DNA of 64,000 bases. Source: Micromonospora sp. NBC_00389. GTDB taxonomy: Bacteria > Actinomycetota > Actinomycetes > Mycobacteriales > Micromonosporaceae. Positions 35,698 through 44,815 of this stretch are shown piece by piece. The notes under the pieces are model-generated. The model did not search any database and was not told the origin of the DNA. It was given only the letters and a program-made list of their open reading frames with translations. The stretch spans positions 6,014,001 to 6,078,000 of the forward strand of contig NZ_CP107947.1 of assembly GCF_036059255.1 (NCBI RefSeq), given 5' to 3'. The position numbers and the translations under genes were made by a program. Positions within the stretch are counted from its first letter, which is position 1. Each line of letters opens with the position of its first letter.

Positions 35698-35723
35698 AAC
35701 CAGGTTCACGTGTCGGGCATTCC
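35698..35723 (-). promoter_or_regulatory. GGAAT-N18-GTT promoter motif (SigR/SigH type)
   Basis: On the minus strand GGAAT (35723-35719), exactly 18 bases, then GTT (35700-35698). The spacing is identical to the four tandem motifs before paralog 2. The expected transcript start would leave a leader of about 90 bases before the GTG at 35600. Confidence 0.65.
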
Positions 35724-35853
35724 GGAAATGCCATGGCCCGGGCGAGCTGCGGCCCCGGTCACTCCGCGCACCGGACGGTCGTGACGTGGACGACCCGGAC
35801 GTGGGCAGGCCGGGCGAAACCGGACGCCCGTGACCTGCGGAACAATCGCGGCG

Positions 35854-36978
35854 TCAGTGGGCGTGCGGTGCGCCGTACCGGACCACGACGTGCCAGAGCT
35901 GCTTGAGGTGTTGGAGGGTGACCGCAGCCGGTCCCCGGTCCGCCCAGCGGTCCGGCTCGGCGACCACCGAGGCCGCTGCCCGACCGATCAGCGCGGCCTC
36001 CACCGGTTCGCCCGGCCGGGCGAACTCGCGGTGCAGCCGAGCTGCCAGCACCGGGATGGCCGGGCCACGGAACGCCGGATCGACCCGATCGACCGGTAGT
36101 GCGAAGCCCGGGTGCCACCGCAGCGGGAAGCCGTACCGCCGGGCGATCAGCTCCAGCGTCGCGCCGACCCGGGTGCCGGCGAAGGACGGGTCCACCACCA
36201 GCGCCTCGACGTCCCGAGCGAGGTCGAGGGTGCCGTGAATCTGGGCCTCCACGTAGTCGTCCAGCGCCCGACCGGCCGAAGGCGGCGTGGTGGGCACAAT
36301 CGGCCCGCCCAGCAGGATCCATACCAGTGTGCCGACGTCCATCCCGGCCCGTCCCAGGCATTCGCCGGTGGCGACGGTGCCGGCCAGGAGCGCGGCGAGC
36401 ACCGGTTCGAGTACGTCGGCGGTGCCCGTTGTCCGGGGGCCGAGGTGGCTGTCGCCAAGGCAGAAGGTGGCGCGGGCCAGCACGGCCGGGCGCAGCCGCA
36501 GGTGACAGGAGCCGAAGCGGGGACAGGCGCCGTCCGGATGGTCGAGCAGGTTCAGGCCGCCGTACGTGGGTCGATGCGCCGGCGCCGCCCCGGGGCGCTG
36601 GTACGCGCCGCCGAACATCCGTCGCTCCCAGCTGTCCCGGTCACCGCCGGGAAACGCGCTGAGGCCACCGTTGGAGATCCCGGTGACGAACTGACTGCGG
36701 TAGACCCCGTCGGCGGCCAGCGCGGCGGCAACCATCCGCCCGTCGGCGCACACCCGGTCGGGGTGGAAGTTGACGGTCAGCCGGCCGTACCTGACGACCG
36801 CGGCGAACAGCTCGTCCGGCTGGTGGCCGACGTCGGCCGCGGCCAGCTCGCGAGCGACGGCCGCGAGCGCTGCGGGACGCTCGGCAAACGCCAGCGACCG
36901 CACGTACGCCAGCGCCGCCGCCTGCGCTGCAGTGAGAGCAACGGCGGGAGGCCCACCGGGCTCAGTCGTCGCTGTCAC
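35854..36978 (-). CDS. DUF3626 protein
   Basis: A 374-residue protein matching DUF3626: LTVNFHPDRVCADGRMV, GVYRSQFVTGISNGGLSAFPGGDRDSWERRMFGGAY, YGGLNLLDHPDGACPRFGSCHLRLRP and the C-terminal LKQLWHVVVRYG. The fold and reaction are unknown; conserved His, Asp and Glu suggest an enzyme. It starts with a GTG at 36978 that lies inside the end of the VOC gene, a 17-base overlap, so the two are likely coupled. Confidence 0.85.
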   Translation of the reverse strand: MTATTEPGGPPAVALTAAQAAALAYVRSLAFAERPAALAAVARELAAADVGHQPDELFAAVVRYGRLTVNFHPDRVCADGRMVAAALAADGVYRSQFVTGISNGGLSAFPGGDRDSWERRMFGGAYQRPGAAPAHRPTYGGLNLLDHPDGACPRFGSCHLRLRPAVLARATFCLGDSHLGPRTTGTADVLEPVLAALLAGTVATGECLGRAGMDVGTLVWILLGGPIVPTTPPSAGRALDDYVEAQIHGTLDLARDVEALVVDPSFAGTRVGATLELIARRYGFPLRWHPGFALPVDRVDPAFRGPAIPVLAARLHREFARPGEPVEAALIGRAAASVVAEPDRWADRGPAAVTLQHLKQLWHVVVRYGAPHAH

Positions 36979-37429
36979 GTCCGGTGCCGAAGCCGTCCGC
37001 CCCGGTCCGCTCCTCCGGCGTACGCAGCTCCTGGAAGACGGTGATCTGGAGGTCAGCCGGGGCGTCGAGGCGGGAGTTGAGCGACTGCCAGGGCGTACGC
37101 GTGGGCGGCGCGATCTCGTTCGCCCCGGCGGCAACCAGACGGGCGGTGGTCGCGCGGGCGTCGTCCACCTCGAAGGCCACCCGGATGCGGGGCGCGACCT
37201 GTCGGCCCACCTCGACCTCGTCGATCATGCGCTTCTGCGCCGGGTTGGCGATCTCCAGGGTGGCGCGGCCGGCGTCCAGGATCACCACCCGGGCGTCACC
37301 CTCGCCGCTGAACGCCGCCTGCTCAGGCAGGCCGAGCGCGTCGCGGAAGAACGCGACGGCGGCCTCGTAGTCCGCTGCCTCCACCACAAGGCGCAGCTGA
37401 CGGACGGCGGGCGCGGGCTGCTCGGTCAT
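36962..37429 (-). CDS. VOC-family protein
   Basis: A 155-residue single VOC domain: LRLVVEAADYEAAVAFFRDALGLPE, RATLEIANPAQKRMIDEVEVG, IRVAFEVDDARATTARLVAAGA, and a C-terminal LQITVFQEL. The 'P-A-Q-K-R-M-I-D-E' insert is typical of a lyase-like subgroup. The ligand is unknown. It precedes DUF3626 with a 17-base overlap. Confidence 0.87.
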   Translation of the reverse strand: MTEQPAPAVRQLRLVVEAADYEAAVAFFRDALGLPEQAAFSGEGDARVVILDAGRATLEIANPAQKRMIDEVEVGRQVAPRIRVAFEVDDARATTARLVAAGANEIAPPTRTPWQSLNSRLDAPADLQITVFQELRTPEERTGADGFGTGRDSDD

Positions 37430-37480
37430 GCGCGCGATCCTAACGCCGCGCTCACGAGCGCGATGATCAGCCGACCGGCC

Positions 37481-38110
37481 TCAGTGGCCCCGCGCCAGCC
37501 ACTCCTGGAGGTGTGGAGCCTCCGCGCCGATCGTGGTGTCCTCGCCGTGCCCGGTGTGCACGACCGTCTCCGTCGGCAGGGTGAGCAGGCGGGTGCGGAT
37601 CGACCGGACGATGGTGTCGAAGTCGCTGTACGAGCGGCCGGTGGCGCCCGGCCCGCCGGCGAAGAGCGTGTCGCCGGTGAACACCACGCCCAGCTCCGGC
37701 GCGTAGAAGCTGCACGCGCCGGGGCTGTGCCCGGGGGTGTGCAACACCTGCAGCGTGGTGCCGGCCACCTCGATGCTCTGCCCGTCGTGCACCTCGCCGT
37801 GCGGCGGCAGGTGGGGGTGGACCATGTCCCAGAGCACCCGGTCGGCGGCGTGCAGCAGCACCGGAGCGCCGGTGGCCTGGGCCAGCTCGGGCGCCACCCG
37901 GACATGGTCGTCGTGCGCGTGGGTGGCCAGGATCGCCCGGACCTTGCGGTCACCCACCAGAGCGAGGATCGCGTCCACGTCATGCGGCGCGTCCAGGATG
38001 ACGCACTCACGGTCGTCGCCGAGCACCCAGACGTTGTTGTCCACCTCGAACGTCTGCCCGTCGAGGGAGAACGTGCCGGAGGTGACCGCGTGGTCGACCC
38101 GGGCGGTCAC
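37481..38110 (-). CDS. Metallo-beta-lactamase-fold hydrolase, partner of mycothiol formaldehyde dehydrogenase
   Basis: A 209-residue MBL hydrolase. The dinuclear metal site is ATHAHDDHV (HxHxDH), [19 protein letters not shown] and VHTGHGEDT, a glyoxalase-II-like arrangement. The GTG start overlaps the dehydrogenase stop (GTGA), so both are translated together. In mycothiol-using bacteria the same pairing occurs, and the hydrolase is a candidate for releasing formate from S-formylmycothiol. That role is inferred from context. Confidence 0.9.
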   Translation of the reverse strand: MTARVDHAVTSGTFSLDGQTFEVDNNVWVLGDDRECVILDAPHDVDAILALVGDRKVRAILATHAHDDHVRVAPELAQATGAPVLLHAADRVLWDMVHPHLPPHGEVHDGQSIEVAGTTLQVLHTPGHSPGACSFYAPELGVVFTGDTLFAGGPGATGRSYSDFDTIVRSIRTRLLTLPTETVVHTGHGEDTTIGAEAPHLQEWLARGH

Positions 38111-39195
38111 GGGAACACCACCACCGAACGGAGTACGTCGCCGTGGTGCATCCGGTCGAACGCGTTTTCGACCTGGTCCAACGCGATCTCCTCGGTGACG
38201 AACGCGTCGAGGTCGAGCCGGCCCTGCAGGTACAGCTCGGTGAGCAGGGGGAAGTCCCGACTGGGCAGGCAGTCGCCGTACCAGCTGGACTTGAGGGCGC
38301 CGCCCCGGCCGAAGACGTCCAGCAGTGGCAGCTCGACCGTCATCTGCGGGGTCGGCACGCCCACCAGGACCACCGTGCCGGCCAGGTCCCGGGCGTAGAA
38401 CGCCTGCTTCCACGTCTCCGGTCGGCCCACCGCGTCGATCACGACGTCGGCGCCGAAGCCGCCGGTGGCGGCGCGGATCGCCTCGACCGGGTCGGTCTCG
38501 GAGGCGTTCACCGTGTGCGTGGCGCCGAACCGGCGGGCCCAGTCCAGCTTGCGGCTGTCGGTGTCCACCGCGACGATCGTCGTGGCGCCGGCCAGCGCCG
38601 CCCCGGCGACCGCCGCGTCCCCGACGCCGCCGCAGCCGATCACCGCGACCGAGTCGCCGCGGGTGACGTTGCCGGTGTTCATCGCCGCGCCCAGCCCGGC
38701 CATCACCCCGCAGCCGAGCAGGCCCACCGCGGCGGGTCGGGCGGCCGGGTCCACCTTGGTGCACTGTCCGGCATGCACCAGGGTCTTCTCGGCGAACGCG
38801 CCGATGCCCAGCGCCGGGGTGAGCTCGGTGCCGTCGGTGAGGGTCATCCGCTGGCGGGCGTTGTGGGTGTTGAAGCAGTACCAGGGGCGGCCCCGGCGGC
38901 AGGCGCGGCACACCCCGCAGACCGCCCGCCAGTTCAGCACCACGAAGTCGCCGGGGGCGAGGTCGGTGACACCCTCCCCCACCTGCTCGACGATGCCCGC
39001 CGCCTCGTGGCCGAGCAGGAACGGGTAGTCGTCGTTGATGCCACCCTCGCGGTAGTGCAGGTCGGTGTGGCAGACCCCGCAGGACTGGATCCGGACGATC
39101 GCCTCGCCGGGGCCAGGATCGGGCACCACGATGGTGGTGATCTCGACCGGCGCGCCCTTGCTGCGGGAGATGACTCCCCGGACTTCCTGGCTCAC
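38107..39195 (-). CDS. mscR: S-(hydroxymethyl)mycothiol dehydrogenase
   Basis: A 362-residue zinc-dependent alcohol dehydrogenase that oxidises the formaldehyde-mycothiol adduct. Catalytic zinc: C in [18 protein letters not shown] and LGHEAAG. Structural zinc cysteines: [19 protein letters not shown]-binding loop: [17 protein letters not shown]. The insert [29 protein letters not shown] (in pieces) is characteristic of the mycothiol enzyme. AGGAGGCGAA precedes the GTG at 39195. It is followed by the MBL partner. Confidence 0.93.
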   Translation of the reverse strand: MSQEVRGVISRSKGAPVEITTIVVPDPGPGEAIVRIQSCGVCHTDLHYREGGINDDYPFLLGHEAAGIVEQVGEGVTDLAPGDFVVLNWRAVCGVCRACRRGRPWYCFNTHNARQRMTLTDGTELTPALGIGAFAEKTLVHAGQCTKVDPAARPAAVGLLGCGVMAGLGAAMNTGNVTRGDSVAVIGCGGVGDAAVAGAALAGATTIVAVDTDSRKLDWARRFGATHTVNASETDPVEAIRAATGGFGADVVIDAVGRPETWKQAFYARDLAGTVVLVGVPTPQMTVELPLLDVFGRGGALKSSWYGDCLPSRDFPLLTELYLQGRLDLDAFVTEEIALDQVENAFDRMHHGDVLRSVVVFP

Positions 39196-39383
39196 TTCGC
39201 CTCCTGCTGGTGGTGTGCGGCGGGGGCCGGATGCCGGGCAGGCGGTTCGCGCCGGGCTCGACGGTGGGCCCCTGGCGAACCTACCGCGACCGCCACTGCC
39301 GGCCCAGTCGGCTGGTCGGCGGGTTATCGCGGGTCCCGGCGGGTACGCGGGCCGCAGTCGAGCCACGGCCACCGGGAGTGATC

Positions 39384-39803
39384 ATGAAATTGGCGCATCT
39401 GCCGCTGCGGGTCAGCATCGGCGCGTTCGTCCTCAACTCGGGTCTGGGCAAACGGAACCTGGAGGGCGGTGCCGCCGAGGGCCTGCACGGGATGGCGGTC
39501 GGGGCCGTGCCGCAGCTCGCCCAGTTGGAGCCGGCGCGCTTCGCCAAGCTGCTGTCGTACGCCGAGATCTCCCTGGGGGCCGCGCTGCTCGCGCCGTTCG
39601 TCCCGGCCACCCTGGCCGGGCTCGGCCTGACCGCGCTCGGCGCGGGCCTGGTGCAGCTGTACCTGAAGACGCCGGGGTTGCGCGAGCCGGGCAGCCTACG
39701 CCCAACCCAGCAGGGCACCGGGCTGGCCAAGGACTCCTGGCTGCTCGGTGCCGGGTTGACCCTGGTGCTGGAGGGGTTGACCCACGGTCGGAAGCGCCAT
39801 TGA
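39384..39803 (+). CDS. Hypothetical small membrane protein
   Basis: A 139-residue protein with hydrophobic segments at about 8-20, 58-95 (LLAPFVPATLAGLGLTALGAGLVQLYL) and a short one at about 118-130. It resembles small actinobacterial DoxX-like or unannotated membrane proteins, but without the DoxX signature. GGGAGTGATC precedes the ATG at 39384. Function unknown. Confidence 0.7.
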   Translation: MKLAHLPLRVSIGAFVLNSGLGKRNLEGGAAEGLHGMAVGAVPQLAQLEPARFAKLLSYAEISLGAALLAPFVPATLAGLGLTALGAGLVQLYLKTPGLREPGSLRPTQQGTGLAKDSWLLGAGLTLVLEGLTHGRKRH

Positions 39804-39892
39804 CCCGACCGTGCCGTGGGCCGGCGCGCGCAACGCCCACCCCCGAGGTCGTTATGGTGTGGGCGACCCGGCGGCCGGCCTGAGGAGTTGCG

Positions 39893-41080
39893 TTGACCCA
39901 ACCCCGTTCCGCGCGGCCGTTCTACCAGCCCATGAGGCCCCGTCGCCGGGACGAACCGCACCGCTCCTCGACCCCGCTGGAGCTGTTCTTCGACCTGTGT
40001 TTCGTGGTGGCCGTGGCGCAGGCGGCCAGCAACCTGCACCACGACGTCTCCGAGGGCCACCTCGGCCACGCGGTGACCAGCTACCTGATGGTGTTCTTCG
40101 CGATCTGGTGGTCGTGGATGAACTTCACCTGGTTCGCCTCGGCCTACGACACCGACGACGACGTCTACCGGATCACCACACTTGTGCAGATCACCGGAGC
40201 GTTGATCCTGGCGGCCGGGGTGCCGCGCGCCTTCACCGACGGTGACTTCAGCATCATCACCTACGGGTACGTGGTGATGCGGCTGGCAGCCGTCGTGCAG
40301 TGGAGCCGGGCGGCCGCCGGCGACCCGGCGCACCGTGCGGCGGCCCGCCGCTACGCGATCGGCGTCACCGTGGTGCAGCTCGGGTGGTTGCTGCGGCTCG
40401 CCCTGCCCGAGGAGTGGGGCATCGCGTCGTTCGTGCTGCTGGCGTTGGCCGACCTGCTGGTGCCGGCGGTGGCCGAGCGCCCCGGAATGACCCCGTGGCA
40501 CCCCCGGCACATCACCGAGCGGTACGGGCTGTTCACCCTGATCGTGCTCGGTGAGGCGGTGCTGGCCATCTCGGTGGCGATCCAGACCGGGATCGACGCC
40601 GGCAACCACGGCCTCTGGTCGCTCGCGGCGGCCGGCGCGGTGATCGTGTTCGCACTCTGGTGGCTCTACTTCGACCGGTCGGTCGAAGCGCCCGACCAAC
40701 TGCCGTACTCCCTGATCTGGGGCTACGGCCACTACCTGATCTTCGCTGCGATCGCCGCGGTCGGCGCGGGCCTGGCCGTGGCGGTGGACCACGAGCGGCA
40801 CATCGGGCACCTCTCCGGGGTGGCGGCCGGCTACGCGGTGGCCGTCCCGGTCGCCGTCTACCTGATCACCGTCTGGATGCTGCACATCCGCCGCCAGCAG
40901 CACGGCGCGGTGGTCGTGGCCTTCCCGGTTGTCGCGCTGCTGGCGCTCCTCGCACCGCTGGGTCCGGTGCCGGTGCATCTGATCGCCCTGTTGCTCTTCG
41001 CCCTGGTGACGCTCACCGTGCTGCTACGCCAGCGGGACACCCTGCCGACCCGGGCGCCGGCCGGCACCGACCCGGCCTGA
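39893..41080 (+). CDS. LtrA-family low-temperature-requirement membrane protein
   Basis: A 395-residue protein with about ten transmembrane segments. The LtrA signature is at the start: STPLELFFDLCFVVAVAQAASNLHHD, then IWWSWMNFTWFASAYDTDD, and HITERYGLFTLIVLGEAVLAIS in the middle. The start is the TTG at 39893, with TGAGGAG nine bases before it; the nearest ATG would remove conserved residues. Function of the family is unknown beyond growth at low temperature in Listeria. Confidence 0.9.
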   Translation: MTQPRSARPFYQPMRPRRRDEPHRSSTPLELFFDLCFVVAVAQAASNLHHDVSEGHLGHAVTSYLMVFFAIWWSWMNFTWFASAYDTDDDVYRITTLVQITGALILAAGVPRAFTDGDFSIITYGYVVMRLAAVVQWSRAAAGDPAHRAAARRYAIGVTVVQLGWLLRLALPEEWGIASFVLLALADLLVPAVAERPGMTPWHPRHITERYGLFTLIVLGEAVLAISVAIQTGIDAGNHGLWSLAAAGAVIVFALWWLYFDRSVEAPDQLPYSLIWGYGHYLIFAAIAAVGAGLAVAVDHERHIGHLSGVAAGYAVAVPVAVYLITVWMLHIRRQQHGAVVVAFPVVALLALLAPLGPVPVHLIALLLFALVTLTVLLRQRDTLPTRAPAGTDPA

Positions 41081-41103
41081 CCCGCCGCCACACGATCGGA
41101 CCG

Positions 41104-42003
41104 TCACCCGCCGGCCACGTCGCCAGCCGGCGTCGGGGCGGCGGTGGTCGGCGCGGCGGCGGTCGCCGGGCGGTCGACGCCCCGGTTCAGACCGGTGACC
41201 AGCAGCCGGTTGTACGAGGCCGGCAACAGCCGGGCCAACAGGTCGGGCACCTTCGCCGACCAGCCGATCAGCACCCGCCCCCGGCGGCGCTCCACGCCGC
41301 GCAGGATCACCTCGGCGGCGCGTTCCGGCGCGATGGTGAGCAGCTTCTCGAACTGCGCCCGGCCGGCCGCGTACTCCTCCAGCAGGACGCCGCTGCCGAC
41401 CCGGGCGTTCTCGGTGATCCGGGTGCGGATCCCGCCGGGGTGCACCGAGGTCACACCGATGCCGTCGTCGACCAACTCGTGTCGCAGCGCCTCGGTGAAG
41501 CCGCGCACCGCGAACTTGCTCGCCGAGTAGGCGGTCTGCCCGGCCGGGGCGATCAGCCCGAACAGGCTCGACACGTTGACCAGGTGCGCACCGGGCTCCG
41601 CCTTCAGGTTGGGCAGCAGCGCGTGGGTCAGCTGCACCACGGCCCGGAAGTTGATGTCGATCACCCAGCTGAACTCGTCGTAGGTCACCTGGTCGAACCG
41701 GCCACCCAGGCCGACCCCGGCGTTGTTGACGAGCAGCCGGACCCGTGGGTGCCGCTGGCCGATCTCCGCCGCCACCCGGGCGGTGGCCGCCGCGTCGGCG
41801 AGGTCCACCAGGTAGGTGTGCAGCTCGCGGTCCGGGTGCTCGGCGCGGATCGCGGCGGTGACCGCATCCAGCCGTTCGGCGTCGCGGTCCAGCAGGACCA
41901 GGTCGCTACCCCGATCGGCCAGCGCGTGCGCCAGCGCGGCACCGATGCCGCTGGCCGCACCGGTGACCACAGCCGTTGCGCCAACGAAGGCGAATCTCCG
42001 CAC
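41104..42003 (-). CDS. Short-chain dehydrogenase/reductase
   Basis: A 299-residue classical SDR. The nucleotide motif is VTGAASGIGAALAHALA, the NNAG is LLVNNAGVGLGG, and the catalytic tetrad is VNVSSLFG...YSASKFAVRG (Ser, Tyr, Lys). An N-terminal D at VLLDRDAERL suggests NAD(H) preference, and the C-terminus has a hydrophobic part (about 250-280). It is 74 bases downstream of the monooxygenase gene on the same strand, so they form an operon, probably under the TetR protein at 43690. Confidence 0.9.
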   Translation of the reverse strand: MRRFAFVGATAVVTGAASGIGAALAHALADRGSDLVLLDRDAERLDAVTAAIRAEHPDRELHTYLVDLADAAATARVAAEIGQRHPRVRLLVNNAGVGLGGRFDQVTYDEFSWVIDINFRAVVQLTHALLPNLKAEPGAHLVNVSSLFGLIAPAGQTAYSASKFAVRGFTEALRHELVDDGIGVTSVHPGGIRTRITENARVGSGVLLEEYAAGRAQFEKLLTIAPERAAEVILRGVERRRGRVLIGWSAKVPDLLARLLPASYNRLLVTGLNRGVDRPATAAAPTTAAPTPAGDVAGG

Positions 42004-42077
42004 GATCGGTGCTCCTATCCTGGTTGGTCCTGGATACATGGCCGGTAGGGGACGGGGTGGCGCCGGGACGGACGGGC

Positions 42078-43577
42078 TCAGCCGGCCCGGGGACGGACGG
42101 GCTCGGCCGGCTCGGCGACGGGGCGGGCGTGGGAGAACCGCACGCCCTCGTCGGTGAGCCGGCCGTGCCGCATCAGCAGCACGTCGCGAGCGTAGTTCTG
42201 GTACAGCCGCCACGGCGCGGTCGCACCCTGCTTGGGCAGCGCGTCGACGCTGCGCAGCACGTAGCCCGACCGGAGGTCGATGAGCGGCACCCGCTCGTCG
42301 TCGGGCGGCGGGAGCGGGGTGACGACCTGCTGGCCGGTGCGGTCCAGGTGGCGCAGCAGCCGGCAGACGTATCCGGCGACCAGGTCGGCCTTGAGCGTCC
42401 ACGAGGCGTTGGTGTAGCCGATGGTCAGCGCGAAGTTCGGTACACCGGAGAGCATCATGCCCTTGTAGGCGACGGTGCTGGCCAGGTCGACCCCGGTGCC
42501 GTCCACGCTGAGCGTCAGGCCACCGAGGGCGAGCACGTTGAGCCCGGTGGCGGTGACCACGATGTCGGCGGGCAACTCGTCGCCGGATGCGAGTCGGACG
42601 CCGCGCGTGGTGAAGGTGTCGATGGTGTCGGTGACCACCGACGCCCTGCCCTGCTGCAGGACGGTGAACAGGTCGCCGTCGGGCGCCACGCAGAGCCGCT
42701 GGTCCCACGGGTCGTAGCGGGGTGCGAAGTGCCGGTCGACGTCGTACCCGATCGGCAGCCGGCCCTTGGCGGCCCGGCGCAGCAGCCGCTTCACCAGCCC
42801 GGGCGCACGCCGGCTGAGCTGGAAGTTGGCGGTGGACAGCAGCACGTTCTTCCAGCGCACCACCGGATACGCGGCCTTCGCCGGGAGCCAGCGCCGCAGG
42901 GCGTCGGCCAGCACGTCGCGCGACGGCATTGCGATGACGTACGTGGGTGAGCGCTGGAGCATGGTCACGTGGGCGGCCCGCTCGGCCATGGCCGGCACCA
43001 GGGTGACCGCCGTGGCGCCGCTGCCAATCACCACCACCCGTTTGCCGGTGTGGTCGAGGTCGTCCGGCCAGTGCTGCGGGTGCACCAGCCGGCCGGCGTA
43101 CGCCTCGACGCCAGGCAGGGGTGGGGTGTAGCCCTCGTCGTAGCGGTAGTAGCCGGCACAGGCGAAGAGGAACGAGCAGGTCAGCACGGTGGTTTCGGCG
43201 GTGTCGGTGCGCTGGGCGTGCACCGTCCAGCGGGCGGTGGCGCTGTCCCACTCGGCGCGCACCGCCCGGTGCTGGAAGCGGATGTGCCGCTGCACGTCGT
43301 ACTCCCGGGCGGTCTCCCGGACGTACTCGCGGATGGCCGCGCCGTCGGCGATGGCCTTGGGATCGGTCCACGGCTTGAAGGAGTAGCCGAGCGTGAACAT
43401 GTCCGAGTCGGACCGGATACCCGGGTAGCGGAACAGGTCCCAGGTGCCGCCGACGGCGTCGCGTGCCTCCAGCACCGCGTACGTCTTGTCGGGGCAGTCG
43501 CGGCGCAGGTGGCAGGCGGCGCCGATGCCGGACAGGCCGGCGCCGATGATGAGCACGTCGACGTGGTCGGAGGGCAT
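42078..43577 (-). CDS. EthA-like Baeyer-Villiger/flavin monooxygenase
   Basis: A 499-residue flavoprotein. The FAD loop is LIIGAGLSGIGAACHL, then YPGIRSDSDMFTLGYSFKPW. The Baeyer-Villiger fingerprint is YAGRLVHPQHWP, a fit to [FY]xGxxxHxxxWP. The NADPH loop is VVVIGSGATAVTLVPA. The layout resembles the EthA monooxygenase that activates ethionamide in Mycobacterium tuberculosis. It is divergent from an EthR-like TetR gene, sharing a 36-bp palindrome. Confidence 0.9.
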   Translation of the reverse strand: MPSDHVDVLIIGAGLSGIGAACHLRRDCPDKTYAVLEARDAVGGTWDLFRYPGIRSDSDMFTLGYSFKPWTDPKAIADGAAIREYVRETAREYDVQRHIRFQHRAVRAEWDSATARWTVHAQRTDTAETTVLTCSFLFACAGYYRYDEGYTPPLPGVEAYAGRLVHPQHWPDDLDHTGKRVVVIGSGATAVTLVPAMAERAAHVTMLQRSPTYVIAMPSRDVLADALRRWLPAKAAYPVVRWKNVLLSTANFQLSRRAPGLVKRLLRRAAKGRLPIGYDVDRHFAPRYDPWDQRLCVAPDGDLFTVLQQGRASVVTDTIDTFTTRGVRLASGDELPADIVVTATGLNVLALGGLTLSVDGTGVDLASTVAYKGMMLSGVPNFALTIGYTNASWTLKADLVAGYVCRLLRHLDRTGQQVVTPLPPPDDERVPLIDLRSGYVLRSVDALPKQGATAPWRLYQNYARDVLLMRHGRLTDEGVRFSHARPVAEPAEPVRPRAG

Positions 43578-43632
43578 CGCGTTCCTCCATCCGGGGCGGT
43601 GGACGGACCATATCCACCGTCATCGACAGCCG

Positions 43633-43668
43633 TCAACACCCTGTCGAGTGTCCTCGACAGGGTGTTGA
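43633..43668. promoter_or_regulatory. 36-bp palindromic operator of the monooxygenase/TetR pair
   Basis: A perfect 16-bp inverted repeat (TCAACACCCTGTCGAG and its complement) around a 4-base centre, in the 112-base gap between divergent genes. It contains TGTCGA, which also occurs in the published EthR operator. A palindrome this long fits a TetR protein binding as a pair of dimers. As it lies between divergent starts, it is a regulator site rather than a terminator. Confidence 0.85.
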
Positions 43669-43689
43669 GTACGGGTAGCATCAGCGGCC

Positions 43690-44355
43690 ATGACGACCGC
43701 CCGTACCGGCGCCGGGAGGGCGACCCCGCGCGGTCGCCGCGCCGCCCGCTCCACCGGCGACGACCGGGAGATGGCGATCCTGGCCACCGCCGAGCAGCTG
43801 CTGGAACAGCGGGCGTTCGGTGACATCTCGATCGACGATCTGGCCCGGGGCGCGGGCATCTCCCGGCCGACGTTCTACTTCTACTTCCCGTCCAAGGACG
43901 CGGTGCTGCTGACCCTGCTGGACCGGGTCACCGAAGAGGCCGACGCGGCCGCCGGAGACGTGCTGGTCCGGCTCGCCGAGGACCCCCGGGCCCGGTGGCG
44001 CGAGCTGATCCACCGGTTCCACGAGACGTTCGGCGCGCACCGCGCGCTGGTGCTCGCCTGCGCGCAGGTCCGTGGCACGAACGCCGAGGTACGCCGGCTC
44101 TGGGCGGCGGTGCTGGAGCGCTGGGTGCAGGCGATCGAGGCGGCCATCGTGGCGGAACGACGACGTGGCGCGGCCCCGGACGGGTTGCCCGCCCGGGACC
44201 TCGCCATCGCGCTCAACTCGATGAACGAGCGCGTCTGGTACGCCACCTTCGCCGGCGACGGACCGGCGGTCGCCGAGCAGGACGTGGTGGACGTACTGCT
44301 CGACCTGTGGCTGGCCGGCATCTACCGGGACACCACTCCCCCACCGTCGACCTGA
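43690..44355 (+). CDS. EthR-like TetR-family repressor
   Basis: A 221-residue TetR protein. The DNA-binding part is FGDISIDDLARGAGISRPTFYFYFPSKDAVLLTLL (about 42-75), whose 'RPTFYFYFPSK' matches EthR closely. The C-terminal ligand domain is helical. It is divergent from an EthA-like monooxygenase and probably represses both promoters through the palindrome before its own start. Confidence 0.92.
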   Translation: MTTARTGAGRATPRGRRAARSTGDDREMAILATAEQLLEQRAFGDISIDDLARGAGISRPTFYFYFPSKDAVLLTLLDRVTEEADAAAGDVLVRLAEDPRARWRELIHRFHETFGAHRALVLACAQVRGTNAEVRRLWAAVLERWVQAIEAAIVAERRRGAAPDGLPARDLAIALNSMNERVWYATFAGDGPAVAEQDVVDVLLDLWLAGIYRDTTPPPST

Positions 44356-44356
44356 T

Positions 44357-44815
44357 CTACTCCGCCGACTTGGCGAACGTCATGATCCAGTTGGTTTCCC
44401 AGGTGCGCTCGCCGTCGGTGGAGAACGCCTGCTCCCAGCGGGCGGTGGTCGCGGTGATCTCCGACCAGATGAACCGGCACCGGACCGGAAGCCCCTCATG
44501 CTGGTCGTCGGCGTAGAAGCGGCCGACCCCGTCGACGAAGCGGCCCACCATCGGCGGCTGCTCCAACTCGCCGCGATCGCTGTTCATCCAGTAGATCGAC
44601 CATTCCTGGCGCGCCGGGTCGAAGATCCTTATCGTGGCGCCGGCCGTGCCCTTGGTCGGGAAGGTGATCTCGTCGAAGTGGCCGCCGCCGCCGAAGAAGC
44701 CGTGGGCGACCGACAACCCCGGAAACTCCTCCCACTCGTCGGAGCCGACCAGCCGCTTGCGCAGCCGTCGGTTGACCACGTTCCAGGTGCCCACAAAGAA
44801 GTCGAAGTCGCCCAT
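44357..44815 (-). CDS. Hypothetical protein (DUF1579-like)
   Basis: A 152-residue protein beginning MGDFDFFVGTWNVVNRRLR, with IRIFDPARQEWSIYWMNSDRG and WEQAFSTDGERTWETNWIMTF. The repeated aromatic beta strands and 'F-G-T-W' start resemble lipocalin-like DUF1579 proteins, of unknown ligand. The ATG overlaps the stop of the upstream gene (TGATG), so they are coupled. Confidence 0.75.
   Translation of the reverse strand: MGDFDFFVGTWNVVNRRLRKRLVGSDEWEEFPGLSVAHGFFGGGGHFDEITFPTKGTAGATIRIFDPARQEWSIYWMNSDRGELEQPPMVGRFVDGVGRFYADDQHEGLPVRCRFIWSEITATTARWEQAFSTDGERTWETNWIMTFAKSAE

Noticed and set aside
43633..43668. The 36-bp palindrome as a terminator
   Set aside because: It lies between two divergent starts, so no gene ends there.
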